NCBI RefSeq assembly: GCF_002095485.1
Contig: NZ_MLFS01000002.1
Coordinates: forward strand, 62,001 to 126,000
Direction of reading: 5' to 3'
DNA from: Pantoea wallisii
GTDB taxonomy: Bacteria > Pseudomonadota > Gammaproteobacteria > Enterobacterales > Enterobacteriaceae
DNA length: 64,000 bases
This document shows, piece by piece, positions 9,414 through 19,693 of this stretch. The notes under the pieces are model-generated. The model searched no databases and was not told where the DNA came from. It saw only the letters and a program-made list of their open reading frames with translations. Both the position numbers and the translations under genes were made by a program. The first letter of the stretch is position 1; each line of letters opens with the position of its first letter.

Positions 9414-10889
9414 ATGGCGGTAACACAAACAGCCCAGGCATGTGATCTGGTGATTTTCGGTGCTAAAGGCGATTTGGCACGCCGGAAACTGTTGCCTTCA
9501 CTGTATCAGCTGGAGAAAGCCGGTCAGATTCACGACACAACCCGTATTATCGGCGTGGGTCGCGCGGAGTGGGACAAAGAGGCGTACACCAAAGTGGTGC
9601 GTGAAGCGCTGGAAACCTTCATGAAAGAGAAGATCGATGAAGCGCTGTGGGACAAACTCAGCAGCCGCCTCGACTTCTGCAACCTCGATGTCACGGACAC
9701 GTCGCACTTCTCTAAACTGGGCAAGATGCTTGACCAGAAAAACCGCGTCACCATTAATTACTTTGCGATGCCACCCAGCACCTTTGGCGCGATCTGCGAA
9801 GGCCTCGGCGCCGCGAAACTGAATGCAAAGCCGGCGCGCGTTGTAATGGAAAAACCGCTGGGCACCTCGCTGGAGACCTCGCAGGAGATCAATGACAGCG
9901 TGGGCAAGTTCTTTGACGAGAGCCAGGTGTTCCGTATCGACCACTACCTCGGCAAAGAGACGGTACTTAACCTGCTGGCACTGCGTTTTGCCAACTCTAT
10001 CTTCGTGAACAACTGGGACAACCGCACCATCGACCACGTGCAGATTACCGTGGCAGAAGAGGTGGGTATTGAAGGCCGCTGGGGTTACTTCGATAAAGCC
10101 GGCCAGATGCGTGACATGATCCAGAACCACCTGTTGCAGATTCTCACCATGATTGCCATGTCGCCGCCGTCCGATCTCAGCGCCGATGCGATTCGTGATG
10201 AGAAGGTGAAAGTGCTGCGTTCACTGCGCCGTATCGATCAAACCAACGTGCGCGAAAAAACCGTGCGTGGCCAGTACACCGCCGGCTTCGTGCAGGGTAA
10301 AAAAGTGCCGGGCTATCTGGAAGAAGAGGGCGCTAATAAGCAGAGCGCGACGGAAACCTTCGTGGCGATCCGTGTTGATATCGATAACTGGCGCTGGGCG
10401 GGCGTACCTTTCTACCTGCGCACCGGTAAGCGTTTACCGACCAAATGCTCTGAAGTAGTGGTGTACTTCAAAAACCCGGAGATGAACCTGTTCAAAGACT
10501 CCTACGCTGAGCTGCCGCAGAACAAACTGACCATCCGTTTGCAGCCGGACGAAGGTGTGGATATCGAAATCCTGAACAAGGTGCCGGGTCTGGATCACAA
10601 GCACAAGCTGCAGACGACTAAGCTGGACCTGAGCTATTCAGAAACCTTCAACCAGTCGCATCTGGCTGATGCCTATGAGCGTCTGCTGCTGGAGACCATG
10701 CGCGGCATTCAGGCACTGTTTGTGCGCCGTGATGAGGTGGAAGCAGCCTGGACATGGGTGGATTCCATCATTGAGGCCTGGAACGCCGATGGCGATGCGT
10801 CCAAGCCTTATCAGGCGGGCACCTGGGGCCCGGTAGCATCCGTTGCGATGATTACCCGCGATGGTCGTTCGTGGAATGAGTTTGAATAA
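9414..10889 (+). CDS. zwf: Glucose-6-phosphate 1-dehydrogenase
   Basis: It oxidises glucose-6-phosphate to 6-phosphogluconolactone with NADP+, opening the oxidative pentose phosphate and Entner-Doudoroff routes. It shows the dinucleotide-binding motif [13 protein letters not shown], the active-site signature RIDHYLGKE and the substrate motif EKPLGTS. ATG at 9414, after GAGGAG, gives 491 residues exactly as in E. coli ([20 protein letters not shown]). An upstream in-frame ATG at 9366 adds 16 unconserved residues. In E. coli edd-eda follows; here a terminator and an unrelated gene follow instead. Confidence 0.96.
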   Translation: MAVTQTAQACDLVIFGAKGDLARRKLLPSLYQLEKAGQIHDTTRIIGVGRAEWDKEAYTKVVREALETFMKEKIDEALWDKLSSRLDFCNLDVTDTSHFSKLGKMLDQKNRVTINYFAMPPSTFGAICEGLGAAKLNAKPARVVMEKPLGTSLETSQEINDSVGKFFDESQVFRIDHYLGKETVLNLLALRFANSIFVNNWDNRTIDHVQITVAEEVGIEGRWGYFDKAGQMRDMIQNHLLQILTMIAMSPPSDLSADAIRDEKVKVLRSLRRIDQTNVREKTVRGQYTAGFVQGKKVPGYLEEEGANKQSATETFVAIRVDIDNWRWAGVPFYLRTGKRLPTKCSEVVVYFKNPEMNLFKDSYAELPQNKLTIRLQPDEGVDIEILNKVPGLDHKHKLQTTKLDLSYSETFNQSHLADAYERLLLETMRGIQALFVRRDEVEAAWTWVDSIIEAWNADGDASKPYQAGTWGPVASVAMITRDGRSWNEFE

Positions 10890-10944
10890 CACCTTTCGAT
10901 CACGCATTAACCTTTACTTAGGTTATTAAGTCGCCGCAAAATCA

Positions 10945-10976
10945 CGCCCCTGGTTTAGATAATCAGGGGCGTTTTT
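10945..10976 (+). terminator. Terminator after zwf
   Basis: The stem CGCCCCTG / CAGGGGCG (10945-10952 and 10964-10971) is followed by TTTTT. Confidence 0.8.
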
Positions 10977-11046
10977 GCATGGGCTGGATAGCTATAACCG
11001 TCGCATGCTGAGCACCCTGACTGAAAATCTACGATTGAGGGAAAGT

Positions 11047-11493
11047 ATGGATACGCTGTTACATAACAAATGGAGCGCCAGCGGCATGCTGTTTGGTGCC
11101 ATATCATTACTCATCGTCACCTTCCACTTCACGTTTGGGCCGTTTAATCCTCCGCCTAAGCTGGATCATATCGTGGCGGAACAGGTCTCAGCGCTCAAAC
11201 GCGGCGTTATTGCTGGATTAAGAGGGCAGGAGCCAAAATCGGTTCTACCTGAAAAGAGGCACTTCAATCTGGACGGCCTGTTAACCGGCGGCAGCATCGG
11301 GATGGCAATCCTGGCCCTGTTCACCGCATTTATTGGCGGCCTGCGTAAAGAGAATGCGTGGTGCAGAAATGGCGCGCTGTTGTTTGGTGGCGCGACACTC
11401 GCCTTACACGCGTTGTTACTCGGCATAACTCTGGTGACATGTTTGATCGTACTGTTATCGATTCTCACTGTAGTCGCGTTTTTTCTGGGGTAG
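11047..11493 (+). CDS. Conserved hypothetical inner-membrane protein
   Basis: 148 residues from ATG at 11047, preceded by GAGGGA. An in-frame start at 10975 lies inside the zwf terminator and is unlikely. The protein has one N-terminal membrane segment (about residues 13-30), a soluble stretch with many charged residues (about 35-80) and two further hydrophobic helices near the C-terminus (about 84-100 and 114-148). I do not recognise the family with confidence and assign no function. It occupies the place where E. coli has edd. Confidence 0.6.
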   Translation: MDTLLHNKWSASGMLFGAISLLIVTFHFTFGPFNPPPKLDHIVAEQVSALKRGVIAGLRGQEPKSVLPEKRHFNLDGLLTGGSIGMAILALFTAFIGGLRKENAWCRNGALLFGGATLALHALLLGITLVTCLIVLLSILTVVAFFLG

Positions 11494-11583
11494 ATATATA
11501 TCCTGCGCTCTGTCTGATGCTTCTGTTTCTGACTGAGCCTCGCCACTGCTACCTTATGATTAAAATTTGTTGGCACGCATTTA

Positions 11584-11604
11584 AAATGAACCGCGGTTTC
11601 AAAA
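11584..11604 (+). promoter_or_regulatory. Candidate KdgR operator upstream of eda
   Basis: AAATGAACCGCGGTTTCAAAA contains an imperfect palindrome, TGAACCGCGGTTTCA, resembling KdgR boxes (TGAAA...TTTCA in an AT-rich setting). It lies about 105 bases before eda. KdgR is encoded at 35106 in this window and eda is a known KdgR target. This is inference. Confidence 0.4.
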
Positions 11605-11706
11605 AAAACGCGTATCCGATAGACGCCTGTCAGCCCAATCTTGTATGGTAGATCGCAATTTCTGATAGCCTGGCCGCGCGCCGGACTGCAAAACCAAGGA
11701 AACGTG

Positions 11707-12351
11707 ATGAAGAACTGGAAAACGAGTGCGGAACAGATCCTGACCACCGGCCCGGTTGTGCCGGTAATCGTGGTGAACAAACTTGAAGATGCGGTGCCGA
11801 TGGCAAAGGCGCTGGTGGCAGGTGGCGTGCGCGTGCTGGAAGTGACGCTGCGTACACCGGTAGCGATGGATGCGCTGCGGGCGATGATCAAAGAGGTACC
11901 GGAGGCCATTGTGGGTGCCGGCACCGTCATCAACACGCAACAGTTAAAAGAGGTTACCGATGCTGGTGCGCAGTTTGTTATCAGCCCCGGGCTGACCGAG
12001 TCGCTGCTTAAAGCGGCTGTAGAGGGACCGGTGCCGTTGATTCCGGGGATCAGTACCGTCTCCGAACTGATGACCGGCATGGATTATGGCCTGCGCGAAT
12101 TCAAATTCTTCCCGGCGGAAGCCAACGGCGGGGTTAAAGCGCTCTCTGCGATTGGCGGCCCGTTCCCGCAGGTACGTTTCTGCCCGACCGGCGGCATCTC
12201 GCCCGCTAACTACCGTGATTACCTGGCGCTGAAAAGCGTGCTGTGTATTGGCGGGTCGTGGCTGGTGCCAAACGATGCGCTGGAGAGCGGTGACTGGGAT
12301 CGTATTACGCGGCTGGCGCGTGAAGCGGTGGAAGGTGCGCAGCAAGCCTGA
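11707..12351 (+). CDS. eda: KDPG/KHG aldolase (Eda)
   Basis: It cleaves 2-keto-3-deoxy-6-phosphogluconate to pyruvate and glyceraldehyde-3-phosphate, and also acts on 4-hydroxy-2-oxoglutarate. The start [20 protein letters not shown] matches E. coli, with AAGGAA before it. Catalytic features are visible: VLEVTLRT (Glu), the Schiff-base lysine in EFKFFPAE, and RFCPTGGI. It has 214 residues. It stands alone: no edd lies beside it, so it probably serves uronate/pectin catabolism under KdgR control. Confidence 0.95.
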   Translation: MKNWKTSAEQILTTGPVVPVIVVNKLEDAVPMAKALVAGGVRVLEVTLRTPVAMDALRAMIKEVPEAIVGAGTVINTQQLKEVTDAGAQFVISPGLTESLLKAAVEGPVPLIPGISTVSELMTGMDYGLREFKFFPAEANGGVKALSAIGGPFPQVRFCPTGGISPANYRDYLALKSVLCIGGSWLVPNDALESGDWDRITRLAREAVEGAQQA

Positions 12352-12358
12352 TGCGCAA

Positions 12359-12385
12359 ACGGGCGGACCGGATGGCCCGCCCGCT
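12359..12385. terminator. Possible terminator between eda and purT
   Basis: A GGGCGG / CCGCCC hairpin lies between the convergent eda and purT genes, followed by a short T-rich stretch. It is moderate in quality. Confidence 0.45.
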
Positions 12386-12392
12386 TTCTGGT

Positions 12393-13571
12393 TTAACCCT
12401 GTACCTGCACTGCTGCCGCACTGGCGACCGCGCGCGCCACGGCATCATCGGTATTGCTACCGGTCGCCAGCGCCACGCCCAGACGGCGTTGCCCGGCAAT
12501 CTCCGGTTTGCCGAACAGGCGCAGCTGCAAGCCGGCACCCAGCGCTGCCTCAATATTCATAAACTGCACATTCTGGCTCTCCAGCTGCGGCAGAATGACC
12601 GCCGAAGCGGCGGGGCCGTACTGCCGAATGCCGCCAATCGGTAAGCCGAGGAAAGCGCGCACGTGCAGCGCGAACTCTGACAAATCCTGCGAAATCAGCG
12701 TCACCATGCCGGTATCGTGCGGGCGCGGTGACACTTCGCTGAATACCACCTCATCACCGCATACGAACAGCTCAACGCCAAACAGGCCGTAGCCGCCCAG
12801 GGCTTTTACCACGTTGGCGGCAATCTCCTGCGCGCGCTGCAGCGCCAGCTCGCTCATCTGCTGCGGCTGCCAGGATTCACGGTAGTCGCCATCCTCCTGA
12901 CGATGACCGATAGGGGCGCAGAAGTGGATGCCATCCACTGCGCTGATGGTCAGCAGGGTGATCTCAAAATCAAACTGCACTACGCCTTCAATAATCACGC
13001 GGCCCGCACCGGCACGGCCGCCTTGCTGAGCGTAATCCCAGGCGAGTGCCAGCTGGCTGGCGTCGCGAATAAAGCTCTGACCTTTACCGGAAGAGCTCAT
13101 CACCGGTTTCACGATGCAGGGGAAGCCGATGTGATGCGCGGCAGCAACAAAACTCTCCTGGCTGTCGGCAAACTGATAGGAAGAAGTGGGCAGCGCCAGC
13201 TCCTCTGCAGCCAGGCGACGAATGCCTTCACGGTTCATGGTCAGGCGCGCGGCGCGGGCAGTAGGGACCACTTTTTGCCCCTGCGCTTCCAGCTCCAGCA
13301 GCTTCTCTGTGGCAATAGCTTCGATTTCCGGCACCACAAAGTGCGGCTGCTCCTGAGCAATCAGTGCCGCCAGCGCATCGCCATCCAGCATATTGATAAC
13401 ATGGCTGCGGTGGGCAACGTGCATGGCTGGCGCATCAGCGTAGCGATCCACCGCGATCACCTCCACACCAAGACGCTGGCACTCCAGTGCCACTTCTTTA
13501 CCCAGTTCGCCTGAACCTAACAGCATGACACGCGTTGCAGCGGGGCGCAGCGCGGTTCCGAGAGTCGTCAT
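12393..13571 (-). CDS. purT: Formate-dependent phosphoribosylglycinamide formyltransferase PurT
   Basis: It makes formyl-GAR from GAR, formate and ATP, an alternative to PurN in purine synthesis. It belongs to the ATP-grasp superfamily: [12 protein letters not shown] near the N-terminus, [12 protein letters not shown] in the ATP-binding loop and [15 protein letters not shown] in the metal/active site. It is 392 residues, identical in length to E. coli. A PurR-type box lies about 40 bases upstream of the start. Confidence 0.96.
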   Translation of the reverse strand: MTTLGTALRPAATRVMLLGSGELGKEVALECQRLGVEVIAVDRYADAPAMHVAHRSHVINMLDGDALAALIAQEQPHFVVPEIEAIATEKLLELEAQGQKVVPTARAARLTMNREGIRRLAAEELALPTSSYQFADSQESFVAAAHHIGFPCIVKPVMSSSGKGQSFIRDASQLALAWDYAQQGGRAGAGRVIIEGVVQFDFEITLLTISAVDGIHFCAPIGHRQEDGDYRESWQPQQMSELALQRAQEIAANVVKALGGYGLFGVELFVCGDEVVFSEVSPRPHDTGMVTLISQDLSEFALHVRAFLGLPIGGIRQYGPAASAVILPQLESQNVQFMNIEAALGAGLQLRLFGKPEIAGQRRLGVALATGSNTDDAVARAVASAAAVQVQG

Positions 13572-13609
13572 AATTTCACCTTAGCAGTCAAAATGCGCGC
13601 GCAGTATAA

Positions 13610-13625
13610 ACGAAAACGTTTGCGT
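13610..13625 (-). promoter_or_regulatory. PurR operator upstream of purT
   Basis: ACGAAAACGTTTGCGT matches the PurR consensus ACGCAAACGTTTNCGT at nearly every position and lies in the purT promoter region. Regulation by PurR is known for purT in E. coli. Confidence 0.8.
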
Positions 13626-13732
13626 ACTCACGTTTTCCGCACCGTCAGCTTTGCCATACTTTGCCCGCTCTGACGTTAACTGACACTCGCTTCGGCAGCA
13701 TGGAGCGTGGAAAATTAAACAGGAGTTAAACG

Positions 13733-14374
13733 ATGAATAATTGGCTGCAGCAGATTCAATCGGTACTGGCGAAAAAGAGCGGTGACGGTAAATCCGGTGG
13801 CCTGAGCGATATGCTTGCCCCCGGCGCGCTCGGTGGTCTGGCAGGATTACTGGTTGCCAGCAAATCCTCGCGCAAGCTGCTGACCAAATATGGCGGTAGT
13901 GCGCTGCTGGTAGGCGGCGGAGCCGCTGCCGGTGCAGTACTGTGGAATAAGTACAAACAGCGCGTGCGTGAAAGTCATCAGGATGAGCCGGCATTTGGCC
14001 AGCTGCAAACGCCGGTGGACCAGCGTGCGGAACGCCTGGTCACCGCGCTGGTGTTTGCCGCAAAGAGTGACGGCCACATTGACGATCGCGAGCGCGCGGC
14101 AATTGAGCAGAACATCCATGAAGCGGGCTACGGTGCGCAGGCGGAAGCGCTGATTCAGCAGGCGATGAACCGACCGCTTGATCCGCACTGGCTGGCGGCG
14201 GACGTCAAGAACGAAGAGGAGGCGCTGGAGCTCTACTTCCTGAGCTGTGCCGCCATTGATGTTGACCACTTCATGGAGCGCAGCTACCTCTCTGCTCTGG
14301 GTGATGCGCTGAAGATCCCGCAGGATGTACGCGACGGCATTCAGCGCGATATCGCCGCAGAAAAAGCGGCCTGA
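13733..14374 (+). CDS. yebE: YebE family protein (DUF533, TerB-like)
   Basis: An inner-membrane-associated protein of unknown function, 213 residues. A hydrophobic, glycine-rich N-terminal part ([20 protein letters not shown], then [17 protein letters not shown]) precedes a C-terminal TerB-like helical domain ([39 protein letters not shown]). The ATG follows AGGAG. In E. coli yebE belongs to the CpxR envelope-stress regulon. A GC-rich hairpin (14385-14403) follows the gene but lacks a T run. Confidence 0.88.
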   Translation: MNNWLQQIQSVLAKKSGDGKSGGLSDMLAPGALGGLAGLLVASKSSRKLLTKYGGSALLVGGGAAAGAVLWNKYKQRVRESHQDEPAFGQLQTPVDQRAERLVTALVFAAKSDGHIDDRERAAIEQNIHEAGYGAQAEALIQQAMNRPLDPHWLAADVKNEEEALELYFLSCAAIDVDHFMERSYLSALGDALKIPQDVRDGIQRDIAAEKAA

Positions 14375-14493
14375 TCCTCCCCACAGGGCCGCTGGGCGGC
14401 CCTCAGTTACACTTCCCGTGCGCTTCCGGCTTGGCTTCCTGTGTCATAAGTGCCACGCTTGCAGGATGTTATCTTTCAGGGAGATACTCCACT

Positions 14494-16557
14494 ATGAATC
14501 AGCCGCAGGCAAAAAAAATTCCCCATAGCATGACGTTGCACGGTGAAACCCGCACCGACAACTACTACTGGCTGCGCGATGACGATCGTCAGGACCCCGA
14601 CGTGCTGGACTATCTCCAGGCGGAAAATCGTTACGGCAGGGCGATGATGGCCTCACAGGATCCACTGCAGGACCGCATCCTCAGGGAAATTGTGGATCGG
14701 TTACCGGCGCAGGATCACTCCGTTCCGTACGTTAAGAATGGCTATCGTTACCAAAGCCGCTACGAGGCAGGCAATGAATATGCTGCCTATTTCCGCCAGG
14801 CGGTTGACGCACCGGCGGAAGAGCCCTGGCAGCTGCTGCTGGATGGTAATCAGCGCGCCGCGCATAGTGACTTCTACACCATGGGCGCGCTGGACATCAG
14901 CCCCGACAATCAGGTGATGGCGCTGGCAGAGGATTTCCTTTCGCGCCGGCAGTATGGCATCCGTTTTCGCAATTTACACAGCGGCAGCTGGTACCCGGAA
15001 GTGCTGACCAACGCATCGTCCAGCTTCGCCTGGGCCAACGATTCGCGCACGCTATACTATGTGCGTAAGCACCCGAAAACGCTGCTGGCGTATCAGGTGT
15101 GGCGCCACGAGCTGGGGCATCCGCAATCAGAAGATCAGCTGGTTTATGAAGAGCAGGACGAAAGCTTTAGCGTCAGCGTGCATAAAACCACCTCAGAACA
15201 CTTCATCCTCATCGCGCTGTTCAGCACCACCACCAGTGAAATTCAGCTGATTGATGCCGAATATCCGGACGCGCAGCCGCAGGTGTTCTGCCCACGCCGG
15301 CGCGATCATGAATACAGCCTCGACCACTACAACCATCAGTTCTATATTCGCTCCAATCGCGACGGCAAAAACTTCGGCCTGTATCGCAGCGCCTGGCTGG
15401 CGGAAGCGCGCTGGGAAACCCTGATACCGGCGCGTGAACATGTGGTGATGGAGGATTTCCAGCTGTTCCGCCACTGGCTGGTGGTGGAAGAGCGGCAGCG
15501 TGGCGTAAACACCTTAAGGCAAATTAACCGGGAGACCGGCGAAAGTTACGGTATTGCGTTTGACGACCCTGCTTACGTTACCTGGCTGGCGTTTAATCCC
15601 TCGCCGGAGAGTGACAAGCTGCGGTATGGCTACTCCTCCATGACCACGCCAACCACGCTGTTTGAGCTGGATATGGAGACCGGCGAGCGGCGCATTTTGA
15701 AACAGACACCGGTGCCCGGCTTTGATTCTGATGATTATAAAAGCGAACACTTATGGATCACGGTACGCGACGGCTGTGAAGTGCCGGTGTCGCTGGTGTA
15801 TCACCGTAAACACTTCCGGCGCGGCCAGAATCCGCTGCTGGTCTATGGTTACGGCGCATACGGCAGCAGTATGGATGCCAGCTTCGGCACCAGTCGCCTC
15901 AGTCTGCTGGAGCGCGGTTTTGTCTACGCGATTATTCATGTGCGCGGCGGCGGCGAGTTGGGGCAGAGCTGGTATGACGACGGCCGCCTCAAACAGAAGA
16001 TGAACAGCTTTACCGACTTCATTGATGTGACGGAAGCGCTGGTTGAGAAGGGGTACGGTAATCCGCAGCAGCTCTACGCCATGGGCGGCAGCGCCGGCGG
16101 GTTGCTGATGGGCGCCGTGGTCAATATGGCGCCGACGCTGTTCCACGGCGTCGTGGCACAGGTGCCGTTCGTGGATGTGGTCACAACCATGCTCGACCCT
16201 TCGATTCCGCTCACCACCGGCGAATATGACGAATGGGGAAATCCCGAGCAGGAGGATTATTACCGCTATATTCGTCAGTACAGCCCTTACGATAACGTGG
16301 AGGCCAAAGCCTATCCGCATTTGTTGATCACCACCGGGCTGCACGACTCCCAGGTGCAATATTGGGAGCCGGCGAAGTGGGTGGCGAAACTGCGTGAGCT
16401 GAAAACTAACGATGCGCTACTGCTGCTGTGTACCGATATGGATTCCGGTCACGGCGGCAAATCCGGGCGCTTCAAATCGTACGAAGGCGTCGCGCAGGAG
16501 TTTACCTTCCTGGTCGCGCTGGCACAGGGCAGCCTGCCGGACCGTGCCGACTACTGA
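14494..16557 (+). CDS. ptrB: Oligopeptidase B (protease II)
   Basis: This serine peptidase of the prolyl oligopeptidase family (S9A) cleaves after Arg/Lys in short peptides in the cytoplasm. The N-terminal beta-propeller (about residues 60-400) is followed by the alpha/beta hydrolase domain with nucleophile GGSAGG, an Asp in [16 protein letters not shown] and a His in [13 protein letters not shown] at 14494 gives [20 protein letters not shown] and 687 residues, like the 686 of E. coli. An earlier in-frame ATG at 14431 adds 21 unconserved residues. Its 3' end overlaps convergent exoX by 7 bases. Confidence 0.95.
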   Translation: MNQPQAKKIPHSMTLHGETRTDNYYWLRDDDRQDPDVLDYLQAENRYGRAMMASQDPLQDRILREIVDRLPAQDHSVPYVKNGYRYQSRYEAGNEYAAYFRQAVDAPAEEPWQLLLDGNQRAAHSDFYTMGALDISPDNQVMALAEDFLSRRQYGIRFRNLHSGSWYPEVLTNASSSFAWANDSRTLYYVRKHPKTLLAYQVWRHELGHPQSEDQLVYEEQDESFSVSVHKTTSEHFILIALFSTTTSEIQLIDAEYPDAQPQVFCPRRRDHEYSLDHYNHQFYIRSNRDGKNFGLYRSAWLAEARWETLIPAREHVVMEDFQLFRHWLVVEERQRGVNTLRQINRETGESYGIAFDDPAYVTWLAFNPSPESDKLRYGYSSMTTPTTLFELDMETGERRILKQTPVPGFDSDDYKSEHLWITVRDGCEVPVSLVYHRKHFRRGQNPLLVYGYGAYGSSMDASFGTSRLSLLERGFVYAIIHVRGGGELGQSWYDDGRLKQKMNSFTDFIDVTEALVEKGYGNPQQLYAMGGSAGGLLMGAVVNMAPTLFHGVVAQVPFVDVVTTMLDPSIPLTTGEYDEWGNPEQEDYYRYIRQYSPYDNVEAKAYPHLLITTGLHDSQVQYWEPAKWVAKLRELKTNDALLLLCTDMDSGHGGKSGRFKSYEGVAQEFTFLVALAQGSLPDRADY

Positions 16558-17219
16558 TCGTCTTTGACATACTTCCGCAGCGCCTGCCGCAACGGCGGGC
16601 GCAAATCACGCACGTTCTCCAGCACCCAGCGCAGATAGCCCGGATCTTTGCGCGCGATACTGCCAATGCTCTGACCACGGTACTTGCCAAACGGAAACAC
16701 ATCGCCGCTGACGGGCGCTGGCTGACAGCGGCTTACCATGTCGCTGACGCTCCAGCCGGAGGTCTCCATGATGCGGATCAGCAGGGCGGCCGTCACATAG
16801 CAATCATAGAGCGCGCGGTGCGCGTGCAGATCCTGCGGCGGCGAAACCTCCAGCTTCAGGCTGTGGCGCAGCGCCTGGTTGCCATATTTAATGCCCGGCC
16901 ACAGCTGGCGTGCCAGGGTCATGGTGCAGATCCACTCGCCGGGCATTGCCGGCAGCATGCGACGGTCAAAGCTGGCGTTGTGCGCCACATAGTGCGGGCT
17001 GCCGTGATAGCGGCCGATCGCCTCTTCGATGGGGGGCTTATCGGCCACCATCGCTTCGGTAATGCGATGCACGGCCATCGCCTGGCGGCTGATGGGCCGA
17101 TCGGGGCAGATCAGATCGCTCATGGGGTTGACGATCTGACCATCAATGACATCCACCGAGGCTACTTCGACCACGCCGCCCTGTAATCCGCAGGTTTCGG
17201 TATCGATAACGCGTAACAT
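16551..17219 (-). CDS. exoX: Exodeoxyribonuclease X
   Basis: This 3'-5' DNA exonuclease of the DnaQ (DEDDh) superfamily acts in mismatch repair and UV repair. Exo motifs are visible: IDTETCGL (Asp6, Glu8), [11 protein letters not shown] and AHRALYDCY. The C-terminal part has the family block [24 protein letters not shown]. It has 222 residues against 220 in E. coli. It lies just upstream of and convergent with ptrB and is followed on the other side by holE on the same strand, 3 bases away. Confidence 0.94.
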   Translation of the reverse strand: MLRVIDTETCGLQGGVVEVASVDVIDGQIVNPMSDLICPDRPISRQAMAVHRITEAMVADKPPIEEAIGRYHGSPHYVAHNASFDRRMLPAMPGEWICTMTLARQLWPGIKYGNQALRHSLKLEVSPPQDLHAHRALYDCYVTAALLIRIMETSGWSVSDMVSRCQPAPVSGDVFPFGKYRGQSIGSIARKDPGYLRWVLENVRDLRPPLRQALRKYVKDDQ

Positions 17220-17222
17220 AAA

Positions 17223-17453
17223 TTACTTCTGCTTAGGTTCGTAGGGCAGGCGGGACAGGCTGAGCGACGCCTGACGATAGGTCATTAAGCGCTGGCGAAA
17301 CCACTCACGCAGCGCTTCGGGCTGCTCACGCTCCACCATTTCAGCGATCACCGGCATGTTATAGCGCTCTTTAAACGCCACGCCAGCAGCGGCGAGATCG
17401 ACATTGACTTTGTCTTTCTCTTCCTGCGACAGCAGGGCAAGGTTTTGGCTCAT
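17223..17453 (-). CDS. holE: DNA polymerase III theta subunit
   Basis: Theta is a small, non-essential subunit that stabilises the epsilon proofreading exonuclease in the Pol III core. It has 76 residues, as in E. coli, with the diagnostic block [19 protein letters not shown] and the tail [11 protein letters not shown]. The start ATG at 17453 is chosen by length and homology; the open frame runs 56 codons further upstream without conservation. holE and exoX are adjacent and co-oriented, both linked to DnaQ-type exonuclease function. Confidence 0.93.
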   Translation of the reverse strand: MSQNLALLSQEEKDKVNVDLAAAGVAFKERYNMPVIAEMVEREQPEALREWFRQRLMTYRQASLSLSRLPYEPKQK

Positions 17454-17605
17454 GCTTTTCTCCTGATAAACAGGGGCAAAATAATGGTTTCGCCCTGCTG
17501 AATCAAGGGAATTGGATCGCACCGCATGTCTCGACACCTGCAGATCGGCGGCGTATCCTGCTGCGTCATTGGCGGCGCGTTGCCGCAGTGAAAAGGGAAG
17601 ACGTG

Positions 17606-17983
17606 ATGAAGAAAACTGCACTCAACCGCGTGGCGGCGCTGCTGCTCTCTGCTGCCGCGCTGGGTTTTAGCCAGCAGGTGCTGGCACACGCGCATCTGCA
17701 AACGCCGGTTCCCGGTGAAAATGCCACTGTCGACCACTCTCCACAACAGCTAACCCTGACCTTTACTGAGGACGTTGAACCGGCGTTCAGCGGCATTGAG
17801 CTGCTCAACGAGCAAAATCAGCCGGTTGCGGTGGAGAAGATGCAGCGTAACGATAAGCAGCACGATCAGCTGATTGTGCCGATTGGCGAGCCGTTACCGG
17901 CCGGCCGTTATCAGGTGAAGTGGCACGTGCTGTCAGTGGATGGGCATAAAACCAAAGGCAGCTACAGCTTCAGCGTGAAGTGA
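17606..17983 (+). CDS. yobA: CopC-family periplasmic copper-binding protein YobA
   Basis: A small periplasmic protein with a Sec signal peptide (residues 1-27, ending QQVLAHA) and a mature N-terminus beginning with His (HAHLQTP), as needed for Cu(II) binding in CopC proteins. The second His ligand lies in [15 protein letters not shown]. It has 125 residues from ATG at 17606, after GGGAAG. Its stop overlaps the ATG of copD (TGATG). The trio yobA-yebZ-yebY is conserved in enterobacteria and is linked to copper homeostasis. Confidence 0.9.
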   Translation: MKKTALNRVAALLLSAAALGFSQQVLAHAHLQTPVPGENATVDHSPQQLTLTFTEDVEPAFSGIELLNEQNQPVAVEKMQRNDKQHDQLIVPIGEPLPAGRYQVKWHVLSVDGHKTKGSYSFSVK

Positions 17984-18864
17984 TGGATCTTAATGCGCTG
18001 TGGATAGGCCTGCGCGCGCTACATTTTATCGCCGCATTCTTACTGGTGGGCAGTGCGTTTTACCTCAGCTGGCTGGCACCGCCGCGCTACCGTCTGCGGC
18101 TGGCGCAGCATCTGCAGGCGTTAGTGGCAGGCAGCGCCCTGCTAAGTTTATTAAGCGCGCTGCTGATGCTGGCTACGCAAACCGGACTGATGAGCGGTGA
18201 CTGGCGAAATGTCGCTAACGCTGAGGTCTGGCTGGCGGTGCTGGGCACGCGTTTCGGGGCAGTCTGGCGCTGGGTGATCGGTTTCGCACTGCTCAGCACG
18301 CTGGCGTTACTGTTACGTGGCACGCTACGCCAGCGGACGCTGTTGCTGAGTGGGGTACTGCAGCTGGTAGCGCTGGCTGGCGTTGGGCATGCCGCCATGC
18401 ATGACGGCTGGCTGGGCGTGGTGCAGCAGGGAAACCACGCGCTGCATCTGATCGCCAGCGCGTTCTGGAGCGGTGGGCTGTTTCCACTGCTGCTGCTGAT
18501 GCGTGAAGCGCGTAATATTGACTGCCGCACCGATGCGATCCGCTGCATGATGCGCTTCTCCCGCTATGGCCACCTGGCGGTAGCGGCGGCAATCGCCACC
18601 GGCCTGTTCAACAGCCTGCTGATTGCCGGTTCGCCGTTCCACTGGCATGTCACCTTGTGGAATCAACTGCTGGTGATCAAAATAGCGCTGGTGGGAGTAA
18701 TGGTCGCGATCGCGTTACTGAATCGCTATCTGCTGGTTCCGCGTTTTCGCGTTGCGGCCAGCTGCGCGCCGCAGATATTTATTCGCCTGACACAGCTTGA
18801 GCTGTTGCTGGCGCTGATTGTTATCGGGCTGGTAAGCGTGTTCGCCACGCTATCACCCGCCTGA
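17983..18864 (+). CDS. yebZ: CopD-family copper homeostasis membrane protein YebZ
   Basis: A polytopic inner-membrane protein (about eight helices, 293 residues) of the CopD/PcoD family, thought to move copper across the inner membrane together with CopC. Conserved histidines occur in the first helix (GLRALHFIAAF), in GVGHAAMHDGWLG and in GNHALHLIASAFWSGGLFPLL. Start ATG 17983 overlaps the yobA stop, indicating translational coupling. A GTG three bases upstream is the only alternative. Confidence 0.9.
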   Translation: MDLNALWIGLRALHFIAAFLLVGSAFYLSWLAPPRYRLRLAQHLQALVAGSALLSLLSALLMLATQTGLMSGDWRNVANAEVWLAVLGTRFGAVWRWVIGFALLSTLALLLRGTLRQRTLLLSGVLQLVALAGVGHAAMHDGWLGVVQQGNHALHLIASAFWSGGLFPLLLLMREARNIDCRTDAIRCMMRFSRYGHLAVAAAIATGLFNSLLIAGSPFHWHVTLWNQLLVIKIALVGVMVAIALLNRYLLVPRFRVAASCAPQIFIRLTQLELLLALIVIGLVSVFATLSPA

Positions 18865-18894
18865 CTTGTAATGAGATGAAATGAGGTCAACATT

Positions 18895-19239
18895 TTGCTG
18901 AAGAAACTGATTCCAGCTTGTGTACTGATGGCACTGTGCAGCCAGGCGATGGCCGCGCAGATTATTACCGTCAGCCGTTTTGAGATAGGTAAAGAGAAGT
19001 GGCCGTTTACCCGCGAAGAGGTGATGCTGACCTGTGAGAAGGATGGCGCACTGTTCGCTATCAACCCGAGTACGCTGTTGCAGTATCCGTTGAATGACAA
19101 AGCGCTGGCGCGCGCCAATGCCGGGCAGGGCACGCTGCAGTCAATCGATATCATTCTCGCGGAGGATAAGGCGCATCCGGGACAGAAGATGAGCCTCCAG
19201 CCGATCGTGGATCGCGCGCAACAGCTCTGCTCGAAGTAA
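18895..19239 (+). CDS. yebY: YebY family periplasmic protein
   Basis: 114 residues with a signal peptide (about 1-20, ending CSQAMAA) and the conserved body IITVSRFEIGKEKWPF, EEVMLTCEK and FAINPSTLLQYPLND, closely matching E. coli YebY. Two cysteines of the mature protein (in MLTCEK and near the end, QLCSK) could form a disulfide. The start appears to be TTG at 18895, with GAGG about ten bases before; no ATG is available near. It is the third gene of the copper-linked trio. Its exact function is unknown. Confidence 0.85.
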   Translation: MLKKLIPACVLMALCSQAMAAQIITVSRFEIGKEKWPFTREEVMLTCEKDGALFAINPSTLLQYPLNDKALARANAGQGTLQSIDIILAEDKAHPGQKMSLQPIVDRAQQLCSK

Positions 19240-19382
19240 TTCCCGCCATTTTCGGGCGCAGCGCACATTTCTGCCGCTGCGCCTGTTTCACCGTAGTGCC
19301 AGCGCGATCACAGAGTTTGCATTCAGCACCGTTGCAGGCTGGAGTTGGCTGGAAATTGACCAACCTTAGTCTACCTTTAAAA

Positions 19383-19483
19383 GGCAAGGCGAAATCGCCT
19401 GCAAAAATGCCAACTTTTAGCGCACGGCTCTCAACGAGCCATTTCCCTGGACCCGATACAGGAATCGTATTGGGTCTTTTTTT
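19383..19483 (+). ncRNA. sdsR: Small RNA SdsR (RyeB)
   Basis: The roughly 101-nt segment begins GGCAAGGCG and contains AAAATGCCAACTTTTAGCGC, CACGGCTCTCAACGAGCC, TTTCCCTGGACCCGATACAG and a terminator hairpin (GACCCGATAC / GTATTGGGTC) ending in seven T. This matches the E. coli SdsR sequence almost base for base and lies at the same site, between yebY and pphA. SdsR is an Hfq-binding, RpoS-dependent RNA that represses targets such as mutS and ompD. An extended -10-like CTACCTT lies six bases before the 5' end. An antisense RyeA/SraC RNA may exist on the other strand; I cannot delimit it. Confidence 0.92.
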
Positions 19484-19693
19484 CGCTAAATAAAAGGGCT
19501 TTAGCTCTGCAATAGTTACCGAAAAGGTGGGATTAATTAAAAAGCAGACTAAAGAATTACACCGTTTATGACGGCCGCACGCAATACAGCTTATTCAGTC
19601 GAAAAAGATAAGGGCGCTTAAAAGAAATAGAGGGAGAATGTGCACTGCCGCTGCATAAACCTCTACAGCGACAGGCGTTCGGACAAGGCAGGA

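Noticed and set aside
14385-14403. Terminator after yebE
   Set aside because: The hairpin AGGGCCGC / GCGGCCCT is perfect but has no T run, so it is mentioned only with the gene.
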